From a virus: DNA of 63,405 nt. Each line of letters begins with the position of its first letter. The first letter of the stretch is position 1. Shown here piece after piece: positions 17,201 to 24,961 of the stretch. Under the pieces are notes generated by a model that saw only the letters and a program-made list of their open reading frames with translations, searched no databases and was not told the DNA's origin. The DNA lies in IMG/VR virus record IMGVR_UViG_3300032893_000043, positions 1 to 63,405 of that record, one strand, 5' to 3'. A program made the position numbers and the translations under genes.

Positions 17201-18739
17201 ATGGCCGTCGCTCTCGACGCAACTGGCACATCGGTTGTCACCAGTGGCAGCAGCCCTGTAAGTTTCAATAACTTAACGGTAGGTTCAGGCGCCAATCGCG
17301 CGCTTTTGGTTTTTTTAACGTGGAATGGCAGCCCGGGCACGGTTGCGGTTGCCTGGGATAGCAGTGGCACAAATCAGTCTTGTGCGGCTATCGGTTCCTC
17401 GCCGTACAACATAACAACAACAGACGGCGTTGTTTATAACGGACTGTGGGGATTAGTTGCTCCGACCAGCGGCAACAAGACACTACAAATCACGTTTTCA
17501 TCCGGCACTCTGCTGGCCGTCGATGCAATGTCGTTCACTGGCGCGAACCAAGCGGGCGGTTCGACGACATTCGCCAATGTCAACACGGCTTCTGGCCTTA
17601 GCAGCACGCTGACCTTAACGGTAACCGCTACGGCTTCCGACGCGGCAGCGACCAATTGGGTTACGGATAACGCCGTTACTAGCATGACTCAGACGGCTTT
17701 ATTCGGCCCGACCGCTTCAAGTTCGTGGAGCGTTGGCGGTGCATACGCAATCAATCTCAGCAACCCGGCATTTCAAAACACGACTGCCGGGGGCAGCGAC
17801 GGCATGCTTGGCGTTGGCTGCACTATTAAAGCCGCCGTAACTCCAAATACGGGCGTCGCGAGTCTTTCGGGTGCAGGGGCGCTTAACGCCAGCGCTTTCG
17901 AAGCGTTTTTTGCCGGCGCTAATCTTTCAGGCGCAGGACTTCTGAAAGCCAGCGATTTTATACGCAATTTCACTGGAGCGAATTTCGCAGGTGTCGGGCT
18001 TCTCAACGTAAACAGCCATACCAATCCCGTGTTAGGCTCTGCCAATTTCAACGGCGCAGGTGCGCTCAACGCCAACGGCTATATTGGCATCGTGACTGGT
18101 GCCGCGCTTTTCAACGGCGCAGGTGCACTCAACGCCAACGGTTACATCGGCGTCGTTACAGGAGCAGCGTTTTTCGGCGGTGCCGGTGCGCTCAATGCCA
18201 ATGGTTATATTGGTAGTGTAACTGGTGCCGCGAGCTTTAACGGTGCCGGGCTATTGAACGGGATCAGCACGCTGCTGTTCGACGGCAGCGCTGCGTTTTT
18301 TGGTGCCGGTACACTTCTGGCAAGTACGTACGTTTCAATTCCAGAACTGACCCTTCAGCAGCTCGTGTACGTGCCGCCGACTGCGACGTTTATCAACAGC
18401 AACGTCGCACCGGTTTTTGTCGGGCAGAATATCGCGCTCTTTTTCGGTAATTCCAGCGGTCCTATCCCGCCCGACGAGACCCAGCTTCAAATGCTCGTCA
18501 CGAAGCCGGATGGCAGCCAGCTCTCAATCGGATTCCCGCTTTGCTTTATCGGCGAAGTCGACATCCCCTTCAAAACGACGAGCAACTTTCTCTATTATCC
18601 AGCGCTCATCGCGGGCAATTATTGCGTCGGGCAGGTCTACGGCAGCGAGATCAGCCAATCCGGAAATTGGACATTCCAGCTATTCAGCGGAACCAACAAG
18701 CTATCGCAACCTGTGTCTGTCTTCGTCAATCCGCGCTGA
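17201..18739 (+). CDS. Modular fibre protein B: different head, same repeats and C-terminal domain
   Basis: This 512-residue protein is the paralogue of the fibre at 14215. The N-terminal 220 residues are unrelated to the LamG-like head of fibre A and look like another beta sandwich (NLTVGSGANRALLVFLTWNG, TLQITFSSGTLLAVDAMSF). Residues about 225-375 contain the same F-x-GAGxLxAN repeats. The C-terminal 120 residues match fibre A almost residue by residue (LVTKPDGSQLSIGFPLCF, GEVDIPF, YCVGQVYGS). The DNA of the central repeat is still highly similar, as three 63-base units. Swapped head domains on a shared stem and tail point to diversified receptor binding. Confidence 0.65.
   Translation: MAVALDATGTSVVTSGSSPVSFNNLTVGSGANRALLVFLTWNGSPGTVAVAWDSSGTNQSCAAIGSSPYNITTTDGVVYNGLWGLVAPTSGNKTLQITFSSGTLLAVDAMSFTGANQAGGSTTFANVNTASGLSSTLTLTVTATASDAAATNWVTDNAVTSMTQTALFGPTASSSWSVGGAYAINLSNPAFQNTTAGGSDGMLGVGCTIKAAVTPNTGVASLSGAGALNASAFEAFFAGANLSGAGLLKASDFIRNFTGANFAGVGLLNVNSHTNPVLGSANFNGAGALNANGYIGIVTGAALFNGAGALNANGYIGVVTGAAFFGGAGALNANGYIGSVTGAASFNGAGLLNGISTLLFDGSAAFFGAGTLLASTYVSIPELTLQQLVYVPPTATFINSNVAPVFVGQNIALFFGNSSGPIPPDETQLQMLVTKPDGSQLSIGFPLCFIGEVDIPFKTTSNFLYYPALIAGNYCVGQVYGSEISQSGNWTFQLFSGTNKLSQPVSVFVNPR
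18047..18235 (+). repeat. Three tandem 63-base units in fibre gene B
   Basis: Units start at 18047, 18110 and 18173 and each encodes 21 residues beginning F(N/G)GAGALNANGYIG. The first two differ by only a few bases, showing recent duplication or gene conversion. A further, shorter and more diverged unit follows at 18236. The number of units could change by slippage, altering fibre length. Confidence 0.85.
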
Positions 18740-18820
18740 TTTGTAAGCGTTTTCACCGGCTTTTCAAACGGTTCTGCGTCCTGTATGCTTGGCGCTCGGT
18801 TTCGAGGGAATGAGTATCAG

Positions 18821-19486
18821 ATGCGGAAACGCTTCACGCTTTTTGCACTTGCATTGCTGATCACGCCGGCCGGCGCACAGGTGCAGCAATCCGGCGCCGT
18901 CACCCCGAACCATCTCACGATGTGGGTTGCTCCCGGCGTGGTTGGCGATGCTGGCACCGCGGCTGCCGGCGGCCCTTCTAGCTTCGGCGTCACTGCTTCT
19001 GGACCCGCCCTGTGTCAAAACAGCGGTCCCAACAGCGGGCCATATAACCAACTCTGTTTTGCTCCGACTGTAACCGGCGGCGGATTTACATTCACGAGCT
19101 ATGGCGGTGCAACCGGCACGCCGACGTTCAACGTCAACGGCACGGTCTACACGTTTCCGTTCACGACCAGCGGGATCGTCGGTCCAGGCTCGACGACATC
19201 CGGCGATCTCGTGTGCTGGAACAATCTTGTCGGCACACTGGTCAAGGATTGCGGCTCAACGCTGCCGTCCGGGCTTACGATCCCGTCTCCGACGCTTACA
19301 GGCACGCTGACCGCAGCCGATTCTGGAACTTGGGGAGCGAGCGGTATTGCCACGGGTGTTATTAACGCGACGACTGGCTTCAAGGCAAACGGCACGAGCG
19401 GCGTGTCGCAAACCTGTACCGTTAATCAGGCCAAAACTTTGATTTTTTCCGAAGGTATCCTGACAGGCGGCACATGCAACAGCTAA
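18821..19486 (+). CDS. Secreted or virion protein with signal peptide, tail-fibre-like
   Basis: This 221-residue protein uses ATG 18821 (MRKRFTLFALALLITPAGAQ), a clear signal peptide ending AGAQ. The mature part is Gly/Thr-rich and beta-type, with GPGSTTSGDLVCWNN and a C-terminal TGFKANGTSGVSQTCTVNQA stretch. That C-terminal pattern resembles segments of alphaproteobacterial phage fibre-like proteins. A signal peptide on a phage structural-type protein is odd and would direct it to the periplasm or outer surface. Only 81 bases separate it from fibre B. Confidence 0.6.
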   Translation: MRKRFTLFALALLITPAGAQVQQSGAVTPNHLTMWVAPGVVGDAGTAAAGGPSSFGVTASGPALCQNSGPNSGPYNQLCFAPTVTGGGFTFTSYGGATGTPTFNVNGTVYTFPFTTSGIVGPGSTTSGDLVCWNNLVGTLVKDCGSTLPSGLTIPSPTLTGTLTAADSGTWGASGIATGVINATTGFKANGTSGVSQTCTVNQAKTLIFSEGILTGGTCNS

Positions 19487-19695
19487 GATTGCTGCCGATC
19501 GCGCTTCTGCTGGGCGCGACGCCGGTTGCTGCGCAAGATCGTATTCAAGGCGCGGTGGATCCTCAGATCGTAATTTATCGACAGCTGCTGGATCAAGCCA
19601 ACGCCAATCTCGTCGCGGTCGCGGCGCAGCTCACTCAGACGCAAGCGCGCATCAAAGAATTGGAAGACAAGTGCGGAGATAAGTGCAAAAAGTAA
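19474..19695 (+). CDS. Small secreted coiled-coil protein
   Basis: This 73-residue protein has a signal peptide (LRLLPIALLLGATPVAAQ) followed by a predicted coiled coil (YRQLLDQANANLVAVAAQLTQ) and a short tail with two Cys residues (KCGDKCKK). It overlaps the previous gene by 13 bases. Signal peptide plus coiled coil in a region next to lysis genes could fit a spanin-like component, but there is no lipobox or transmembrane anchor, so this is only a possibility. Confidence 0.6.
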   Translation: MQQLRLLPIALLLGATPVAAQDRIQGAVDPQIVIYRQLLDQANANLVAVAAQLTQTQARIKELEDKCGDKCKK

Positions 19696-19715
19696 ATTAA
19701 CCGAGGAGAACTGAC

Positions 19716-20201
19716 ATGCGTTGCGGCATCATCGCATTTCTGGTTGTGACTTTCATCGGGACGTGCGGCGCACAGGCGCATGCCCGCTATCATCACGGCT
19801 ATCATCATAGTTATCATCACCGGCAGCACACCCACGTCATCCGCGTTGCTAATATGGCGCACGGTTTGGGCTACGGCCTCAAACACATGCTGGAAAGCAT
19901 GGAGCCGCATCCGGCTGGTTGTCCGGCGACGGCTTTTTGTGGCTGCGGCGTAAGTGTGCGCGTATTTGGACATTCGATTCGTGATTTGTGGCTGGCCGCG
20001 AATTGGTTTCGGTTTCCTCGTACCACGCCTCATGCTGGTGCTGTAGCTGTGCGCGCGCACCACGTCTTTTACATCGAGGAAGCGTATGGAGACGGTACTG
20101 TGCTGGCATACGACCCGAACAGCGGCGGGCACTTGACTCGCCGACACCGCGTTTCGCTGGCGGGATATACCATCGTAGAACCTCGTGGCGCGAGTATGTG
20201 A
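19716..20201 (+). CDS. Secreted His-rich, CHAP/NlpC-like protein
   Basis: This 161-residue protein has a signal peptide (FLVVTFIGTCGAQAHA) followed by a His/Tyr-rich stretch (RYHHGYHHSYHHRQHTH). Its C-terminal domain resembles a small cysteine-peptidase-like fold seen in rhizobial proteins, with the Cys site in CGCGVSVRVFG and the His in RAHHVFYIEEA. If active it would act on cell-wall peptides, which fits the adjacent lysis block. Catalytic residues are only tentatively placed. The His-rich linker may bind metal. Confidence 0.5.
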   Translation: MRCGIIAFLVVTFIGTCGAQAHARYHHGYHHSYHHRQHTHVIRVANMAHGLGYGLKHMLESMEPHPAGCPATAFCGCGVSVRVFGHSIRDLWLAANWFRFPRTTPHAGAVAVRAHHVFYIEEAYGDGTVLAYDPNSGGHLTRRHRVSLAGYTIVEPRGASM

Positions 20202-20410
20202 TGATCGGCGCGTGGTTTTGCCCCAAGCATTCGCACACGCTTTTGGAGAATTACGCGTGCGAGCCGGAATACAACCGCAAATGGGGCAGGACCGGATCGA
20301 GGAAATTGCGTAAACCGAAATGCCCGCGCTGCGTTGCCAAGAGCAAAATGAGGAGGGTGCGTCATGACAGACATGCTCACAGCCTTGCAGAAATTGTGGC
20401 CTCGCGGTGA
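20201..20410 (+). CDS. Small Cys-rich, possibly zinc-binding protein
   Basis: This 69-residue frame begins with a TGATG junction at 20199-20203, so it would be coupled to the upstream gene. It contains CPKHSH near the start and a C-terminal CPRC followed by a basic Lys/Arg/His run, a pattern compatible with a zinc ribbon. Its last 47 bases overlap the endolysin start in another frame. The spacing supports it, but no family was recognised. Confidence 0.45.
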   Translation: MIGAWFCPKHSHTLLENYACEPEYNRKWGRTGSRKLRKPKCPRCVAKSKMRRVRHDRHAHSLAEIVASR

Positions 20411-21029
20411 TCAGCATGTTCCAGGTTTGATTGAAGGGATCGCCGCCGCGGCTCCTACTGTCTTTCCAAAATACTTTCCGACCTCGACCGAGCTCGTCAC
20501 GGCGATCTTCATGGCGCAGTGCAGTGAAGAATGCGCGGCCGGTCTGGAAATGTCGGAAAACATGAACTACACGGCACAACGGCTGCTGCAAGTTTTTCCG
20601 TCGCATTTCACGCCAAGTCTTGCGGCGCGCGCCGCGCACAACCCGCAGATGATCGCCGAGATCGCTTACGGCGGGCGCATGGGCAACAAGCCGCCGCCGT
20701 CGACCGATGGCTGGATTTACCGCGGCCAGGGTTTGACGAATTGCACCGGACACGACGGGTTCGCGGCACTCCAGGCGTGGCTCGACAAGGAAGGGATCGC
20801 GCTCGATCTGATGAGCAACCCCCAGCTGATCTGTGCTCCTGAGCACGCACTTCTATGCGGTGTTGGCGATTTCATTCTCTGCGGCTGTTTGCCCTACGCC
20901 GAGAAGAATGAGGTTGTGAACGTATCGGCTATGCTGAACGTTGGCCATATCGTTCCTGCCAGCAGGATCAACGGTTTGGCTGATCGCGAGCATTGGACGG
21001 CTCTCTGGAAGCGTGAGCTCGGAATTTGA
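20364..21029 (+). CDS. Endolysin, GH19 chitinase/lysozyme-like
   Basis: This 221-residue muralytic enzyme degrades the host cell wall at lysis. The GH19-type core is visible as AQCSEECAAGLEMSENMNYT (residues 51-70), containing the catalytic Glu region, then LLQVFPSHF, IAYGGRMGN and DGWIYRGQGLTNCTG. In relatives the first motif usually reads HESGGF. Here it is SEECAAG, so the Glu is kept but flanking residues differ. No signal peptide is present, so export needs the holin-like protein encoded 1.3 kb downstream (21646). The start ATG lies behind GAGGAGGG. Confidence 0.8.
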   Translation: MTDMLTALQKLWPRGDQHVPGLIEGIAAAAPTVFPKYFPTSTELVTAIFMAQCSEECAAGLEMSENMNYTAQRLLQVFPSHFTPSLAARAAHNPQMIAEIAYGGRMGNKPPPSTDGWIYRGQGLTNCTGHDGFAALQAWLDKEGIALDLMSNPQLICAPEHALLCGVGDFILCGCLPYAEKNEVVNVSAMLNVGHIVPASRINGLADREHWTALWKRELGI

Positions 21030-21068
21030 TGGGTTGCTAACTCCCGCCACAATTGCTAGGGTTGCATC

Positions 21069-21653
21069 ATGACCAAGCAGGTTCACGGCTTCGAGATCTA
21101 CGGAATGTGGGGGCCTGTGACGGATCCCGGCGCGCGCGCCATGACGCAGCGAATGGGTGCCGAATTGCCGGGCATCAATATGCACGACAGCCCGTACCGC
21201 GATTACTACGTTAACGAAATCTGCGGGATCATCCGCGAATTGCCTGCCGATGCGATCATCCTCGTGTGCGGCACGTCGCTCGGTGCAAACAACACGCCGG
21301 TTGTCGGGGCTTACGCCTATCTGAACAATCATTCGCGCATTATCCACGGTCTCTGGGGCTTCCAAGCTTCGATCTGGGGAGCGCAAGCCGGTCAGAGCGA
21401 GTATTATCCCGGCATCACAAAAAACGTTCAGTACGCGCACCTGATCAGTTCGGACTTTCCGCTCAATGCCGGACTTGGTGCTTATCGATGGGTACTGGCG
21501 CCGGGCAATACAATCACGAACGGCGGGCATTTTGGTCCAGGCAATGGTTTAACCACGCACAACTATCCGCATCCCGGCGACGGCGTCGTTGCCGACCAAG
21601 ACATGTTTCTGTCGGAAATGAAACGAGTCATAGCGAGCGAGCAAAATGCCTAG
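21069..21653 (+). CDS. Alpha/beta-hydrolase-like protein in lysis block
   Basis: This 194-residue protein contains ILVCGTSLGANNTPVV, a nucleophile elbow of the G-x-S-x-G type with Ser at about residue 76. A possible acid and His follow in the C-terminal half (PHPGDGVVADQDMF, NYPHPGD). Between endolysin and holin genes, a hydrolase could cleave envelope lipid or glycan esters, as LysB does in other phages. That comparison is functional only. It overlaps the following gene by 8 bases. Confidence 0.55.
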   Translation: MTKQVHGFEIYGMWGPVTDPGARAMTQRMGAELPGINMHDSPYRDYYVNEICGIIRELPADAIILVCGTSLGANNTPVVGAYAYLNNHSRIIHGLWGFQASIWGAQAGQSEYYPGITKNVQYAHLISSDFPLNAGLGAYRWVLAPGNTITNGGHFGPGNGLTTHNYPHPGDGVVADQDMFLSEMKRVIASEQNA

Positions 21654-21906
21654 ATTTACAATCGATCCCAGATGGGCAACGTTTATGGTCATTGCCATTG
21701 CTCTCGGCAACTTTCTTGCGGGAGCGACGGCGCAGTGGACCGATCTTGGGCTTACTGCGGATCAGATCAAGCACGGCGTTGCTGCTTGGAATCTTGGCGG
21801 TGGTGCACTTGGCATAATCGCCGGTTTTCTTGCCGGCGTGCCGTCGAAAGACAGCCAAACCGGATTTATCATCAAAGCGCCGCCTAAACCGCCAGGTGCA
21901 GCATGA
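21646..21906 (+). CDS. Holin-like two-helix membrane protein
   Basis: This 86-residue protein has two hydrophobic helices (FMVIAIALGNFLAGATA and GGGALGIIAGFLAGV) joined by a short polar loop, and a Pro/Lys-rich tail (IKAPPKPPGAA). Size, two helices and position between the hydrolase and a lipoprotein gene fit a holin releasing the endolysin. It overlaps the next gene by ATGA. Confidence 0.6.
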   Translation: MPRFTIDPRWATFMVIAIALGNFLAGATAQWTDLGLTADQIKHGVAAWNLGGGALGIIAGFLAGVPSKDSQTGFIIKAPPKPPGAA

Positions 21907-22121
21907 ATTTTTTTGATCTTATCGGGCTCGCTTCCAAGATCCCTTACGAGTTGATTCAGAAGCTGCAAGGCGATGCCCCGAAATTCGAACGCCTGCTGGA
22001 GCTTGAAAAGCAGGCCGCCCCTCACGTCGAAGCTCTCATGCCGATCGTCAAGGAAGGCGAGAGTATCGTCAATTCGATCAGTCCCGACGTCCTCGCTCTC
22101 CTCAAAACACTAGGAACCTGA
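21903..22121 (+). CDS. Small helical protein in lysis block
   Basis: This 72-residue protein starts with an ATGA overlap. It is amphipathic and helical (FDLIGLASKIPYELIQKLQ, FERLLELEKQAAPHVEALM) with no strong membrane helix. It is possibly a regulator or partner of the lysis proteins. No family was recognised. Confidence 0.6.
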   Translation: MNFFDLIGLASKIPYELIQKLQGDAPKFERLLELEKQAAPHVEALMPIVKEGESIVNSISPDVLALLKTLGT

Positions 22122-22122
22122 C

Positions 22123-22509
22123 ATGAAAAAGCTTTTGCCGCTTTTCATTGTTTTGGCGCTCGGCGGTTGCGCCGAGTTTCAAAAAATCTATGGCGTTGTG
22201 ACCGGCACGACCGTTACGCCCCAGCAGGCCGTCGTCGCGATCAATGCTTTTGACGCGGTTGAACAATCAGGGACGAATTATCTCCGGCTCCCGACCTGTG
22301 GCCCGAATGTCTCGAAACTCTGCAAAACGCAGGCCGGCGTCGTTGCGGTGGTCAAGGCAATTCGCACAGCACGCGTGGCGCGTAACCAGCTTCAGGCAGC
22401 GGTGACGGGTTCCAACGGTGCCCCGATCAGCGCATCGCTTCTGCAGGCGTTGCAGTCGCAATACGTCACCATCCAAGCCCTCTATGCCAACTACGGGATA
22501 GGTCAATAG
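22123..22509 (+). CDS. Outer-membrane lipoprotein, lysis region
   Basis: This 128-residue protein has a signal peptide with lipobox LALGGC (LPLFIVLALGGCAEF), so Cys16 would be lipidated. The mature part is helical and small. In a lysis block this could be the outer-membrane subunit of a two-component spanin, but it is much longer than typical Rz1 and not proline-rich, so that is only possible. The gene starts two bases after the previous stop. Confidence 0.65.
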   Translation: MKKLLPLFIVLALGGCAEFQKIYGVVTGTTVTPQQAVVAINAFDAVEQSGTNYLRLPTCGPNVSKLCKTQAGVVAVVKAIRTARVARNQLQAAVTGSNGAPISASLLQALQSQYVTIQALYANYGIGQ

Positions 22510-22511
22510 CC

Positions 22512-22808
22512 ATGTCCATCGCATCAATCCTTGCTTTTCTCGGGCAGATCATCAGCCAGATTACCGGATCGTCATCGGCAATCAGCTCGACAATTTCGCT
22601 GCTGACGCAGATCATCGGGCTGATTGATACGGAGATCACCACGCTGGCGCCCGAGATCAAGAACATCATCGCGGCGCTGTCCAACAGCAGCACCGTGACC
22701 GCCGACCAGCTGGCGCAGCTCTCGGCTCTCAACGCGCAGGTCGACGCAGCTTTCGATGCCGCGGCAGCGGATGCAGGCGTTCCTCCCGACACTACGGCTG
22801 GCAGCTAA
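22512..22808 (+). CDS. Small Ser/Ile-rich helical protein
   Basis: This 98-residue protein starts ATG 22512 just after the lipoprotein. It begins with an amphipathic or hydrophobic helix (SIASILAFLGQIISQITG), continues with more Ser/Thr/Ile-rich helices and ends in an Ala/Asp-rich tail. It could associate with membranes. It has no motif that gives a function. Confidence 0.6.
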   Translation: MSIASILAFLGQIISQITGSSSAISSTISLLTQIIGLIDTEITTLAPEIKNIIAALSNSSTVTADQLAQLSALNAQVDAAFDAAAADAGVPPDTTAGS

Positions 22809-22874
22809 AACCACGCAAGGGACCGCCCGGAACGTAAAAGCGCGCCAGGGGTTTTACTAACCAGTTGCGGTCTC

Positions 22875-23072
22875 ATGAAGCTCGAAGATTTCGAACCAAG
22901 AGTTCCGACCGCAAGAGATGGACAGAAACTCGATTTTCTTTGGGCAAAGCACATTTTCATTGAAGCCCAGAAAGGCGCGTGGGCATTTTGGATAAAAATC
23001 GGATCTTCGGGGCTGGTAGGTTTGGCGGCAGCAGTGTCGCTGTGGACGATCACGCATGGAACGGGGAAATGA
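22875..23072 (+). CDS. Small single-pass membrane protein
   Basis: This 65-residue protein has a charged N-terminus (MKLEDFEPRVPTARDGQK) and a single C-terminal helix (IKIGSSGLVGLAAAVSLW). Its stop is in an ATGA overlap with the next gene. It may be a membrane regulator or anchor. The 66 bases before it hold no further feature. Confidence 0.6.
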   Translation: MKLEDFEPRVPTARDGQKLDFLWAKHIFIEAQKGAWAFWIKIGSSGLVGLAAAVSLWTITHGTGK

Positions 23073-23584
23073 AAACAACCCCGGTTGAAATCCCGTTTAC
23101 CGGAATCAAGATGGCAGCCTGCCACGGCATACCAATGATCGTCGTTGGTACGGTTGTAGCTGTGCTCGGATTTCTGATTTTGGCAACGGCCAGCCGCCTT
23201 GTCCCGCCGGTAACGCTCACGGCAATCTGGCTTGAGCCGCACCAAATCACGTCGGCTGAAATCAGAGCTCAGATCCCGGTCATGATGTCCAAAACAGGTT
23301 CGTGGGCGAGGCTCTGCCCGAGCTACGCAGTCGAGACATTTTTTGACGAGCGCGGTAACCGGCTATTGCAAAGCGACGAGCACCGGATCGATGTACCGAA
23401 CGTCACCGGACCAATATCGCACACGCCGCGTCCGGTACTGATCCCGTCGCTTCTTGCCGGCACGCCGGGACGCTACAAGCTGCATCTTGATGATTACTCG
23501 GCATGTTGGCCTTGGGAGAATTGGTGGCCGATATACAGCAGCTCGGTCGAAGCGCCGTTTGAGATTGTTGGTGATGAGCGCTAA
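23069..23584 (+). CDS. Membrane-anchored periplasmic protein
   Basis: This 171-residue protein starts at ATG 23069 (ATGA overlap); an earlier in-frame start would lie in the preceding gene. It has one N-terminal transmembrane helix (IPMIVVGTVVAVLGFLILA) and a large, probably periplasmic, domain with DEHRIDVPNVTG and several Trp residues near the C-terminus (YSACWPWENWWPIY). It is the last plus-strand gene of this block. The function is unknown, though a superinfection or envelope role is possible. Confidence 0.6.
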   Translation: MKTTPVEIPFTGIKMAACHGIPMIVVGTVVAVLGFLILATASRLVPPVTLTAIWLEPHQITSAEIRAQIPVMMSKTGSWARLCPSYAVETFFDERGNRLLQSDEHRIDVPNVTGPISHTPRPVLIPSLLAGTPGRYKLHLDDYSACWPWENWWPIYSSSVEAPFEIVGDER

Positions 23585-23669
23585 TTAGGCAAGAGTGGGG
23601 ACCTTCCATCCCCTGGGCGGACTTCGCCACGCGGCTATCCGCTCTAGTGGCCCGATCGTAACCGGACCA

Positions 23670-23696
23670 AACTCACAAATCTCTTGAGAGTGGGTT
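23670..23696. terminator. Possible hairpin between convergent gene blocks
   Basis: The sequence between the plus-strand gene ending at 23584 and the minus-strand gene ending at 23700 holds a stem of AACTCAC with GTGGGTT (one G-T pair) around CTCTTGAGAG. It lies where both transcripts should end. There is no uridine run, so it is a weak candidate. Confidence 0.3.
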
Positions 23697-23699
23697 GCC

Positions 23700-24014
23700 T
23701 TAATCGGCAACTGCTGCCGGGAAGCGATATCCCGTCTCGCGATTTCTAGCCTGCTTATCCCACCATATACGTATGGAGCCATTTTTCTTCACGACCTCGA
23801 TCAGATCGTCCAGCGGACGACCGCCACCGGCCGTCTGCATGGCCTCCAGCACCTTTATATCTTCGCGCCGTATAGTGATCGGGAAGTCGCCAAAATATCC
23901 CTCAAGGGCAACAAGGGACTTCTTATCATAGCAGAAGTTGATAAATTTTGCGGGCGTTTCTGGCTCCCAAAATAGGGCAAGTCCCTTATCAACGTAATCG
24001 CCAGCATGTCCCAT
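23700..24014 (-). CDS. Hypothetical early-region protein
   Basis: This 104-residue protein is preceded by AGAGGAG close to ATG 24014. It has a basic and aromatic mix (FINFCYDKKSLVALEGYFGD, IRIWWDKQARNRETGYRF) with no recognised domain. It is the last gene of the minus-strand early cluster. Its start overlaps the tail of the next upstream gene by one codon. Confidence 0.6.
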   Translation of the reverse strand: MGHAGDYVDKGLALFWEPETPAKFINFCYDKKSLVALEGYFGDFPITIRREDIKVLEAMQTAGGGRPLDDLIEVVKKNGSIRIWWDKQARNRETGYRFPAAVAD

Positions 24015-24015
24015 T

Positions 24016-24267
24016 TCATTTCTCCTCTGTTAATTGCCCAAGAGTAAGTCTCGCAATCTCATACATTTTCCAAACAAGCTCAGTCGTAGGTTCTGGGTTC
24101 TCCCACCCCGGGGCGTCAACGTAGGCCCGTTTAATGGCTTCTAGCCCGGCACGTAGTCGTGCCACCTCGCTTTCGAGGTATTTAATCTGATTTTCGTTTG
24201 TCGCGATCCTAGCGCGGTAGGCTACCGCTGCCTCTAGGCCTGGCGTGAAATCAGTATCTATAGGCAC
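24016..24267 (-). CDS. Small coiled-coil protein
   Basis: This 83-residue protein has a predicted coiled coil (IATNENQIKYLESEVARLRA) and an end TEEK. It overlaps the next gene at the translation start. Small proteins of this kind fill phage early regions and often inhibit host functions, but nothing specific is visible. Confidence 0.6.
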   Translation of the reverse strand: MPIDTDFTPGLEAAVAYRARIATNENQIKYLESEVARLRAGLEAIKRAYVDAPGWENPEPTTELVWKMYEIARLTLGQLTEEK

Positions 24268-24363
24268 ATCGTTTCCCCTTCAAAGTGAGAGAAAATATCT
24301 GCTCGTATGTAGTCGGCAATTCCGGCCGAAGCCATGGACATGGACACATTTCAAAGTCACCTG

Positions 24364-24528
24364 TTAATCGCTTAAGAGCGGCGGCGCTTGCGCGGACTGC
24401 AGTCGCGGATATAGAGCGGGATCAGTCCAAACAAATACCAGCCCTCCATTGGCCACTCGCGCAAACCACCCGCGGCAGTCTGTAGCCATTTCCTCTTGAT
24501 TATCATTTGTACCCCGCTCGCTGCTCAT
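24364..24528 (-). CDS. Small hypothetical protein
   Basis: This 54-residue frame has ATG 24528 behind AAGG at a good distance. A Trp-containing core (RGWFARVANGGLVFVWTDP) supports coding. It overlaps the upstream 45-residue gene by 26 bases. Another in-frame start exists earlier. It is only moderately sure. Confidence 0.45.
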   Translation of the reverse strand: MSSERGTNDNQEEMATDCRGWFARVANGGLVFVWTDPALYPRLQSAQAPPLLSD

Positions 24529-24640
24529 CAACCACCTTAACGCGCGACCAGTCGATAACAAATCGGCTTCGGGTGCGACGCGCCTTTCGGTTGTCGGCCT
24601 CTAAGAGCATCTCTAGTTCTTCCTGCGTGACGGCTATCAT
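24503..24640 (-). CDS. 45-residue basic protein
   Basis: A short frame from ATG 24640 to TGA 24503 encodes MIAVTQEELEMLLEADN then a basic DNA-contact-like run (RKARRTRSR) and VIDWSRVKVVDE. The start overlaps the stop of the upstream gene by ATGA, and TTAAC lies just upstream, as at many junctions of this cluster. The pattern of acidic helix and basic patch could bind nucleic acid. Confidence 0.55.
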   Translation of the reverse strand: MIAVTQEELEMLLEADNRKARRTRSRFVIDWSRVKVVDEQRAGYK

Positions 24641-24927
24641 GACGTTAACACTTTCCGGACGCGGCGAAGATCTCCGAGCGTGATGTCATATTCCATGCCG
24701 CCTTCGCAGTGCTCGATAATCATCGGATCGCCGTCATGCTCTGGTCCCCACACGTCATGTTCGATTGCCGGCTTCTTGAATGGCTCAAGCGCAGCACGGA
24801 GCAATTCCGTGGTTTTGGCGGCCTCTCGTAATTTCTCGATTTCGGTAAGCGCGTCCCGCAGCTCCCTCTCGTAGGCTGTGGGGCGATCGTTTATGATCCG
24901 CTGTAACCGATCCGCGATGTCTGTCAT
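24637..24927 (-). CDS. Small acidic helical protein
   Basis: This protein of about 96 residues starts at ATG 24927, with GGAGA just upstream; ATG 24954 is an in-frame alternative. It begins MTDIADRLQRIINDRPTAYE, has a helical middle, and a C-terminal DITLGDLRRVRKVLTS. It joins the next gene by ATGA. Similar short proteins are frequent in siphovirus and podovirus early regions. Confidence 0.55.
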   Translation of the reverse strand: MTDIADRLQRIINDRPTAYERELRDALTEIEKLREAAKTTELLRAALEPFKKPAIEHDVWGPEHDGDPMIIEHCEGGMEYDITLGDLRRVRKVLTS

Positions 24928-24961
24928 GTTCTCCGCTCTCTGACGCTTAGTCATTTCAAAT

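Noticed and set aside
18044-18260. CRISPR-like array
   Set aside because: The repeats are coding, in frame with the fibre gene, and have no spacers.
21030-21068. Promoter-like TTGCTA and TAGGGT pair before the hydrolase
   Set aside because: Spacing is good, but the match is weak and no related copies support it strongly.
22809-22874. Possible terminator between small genes
   Set aside because: No convincing stem followed by a U-run could be found.
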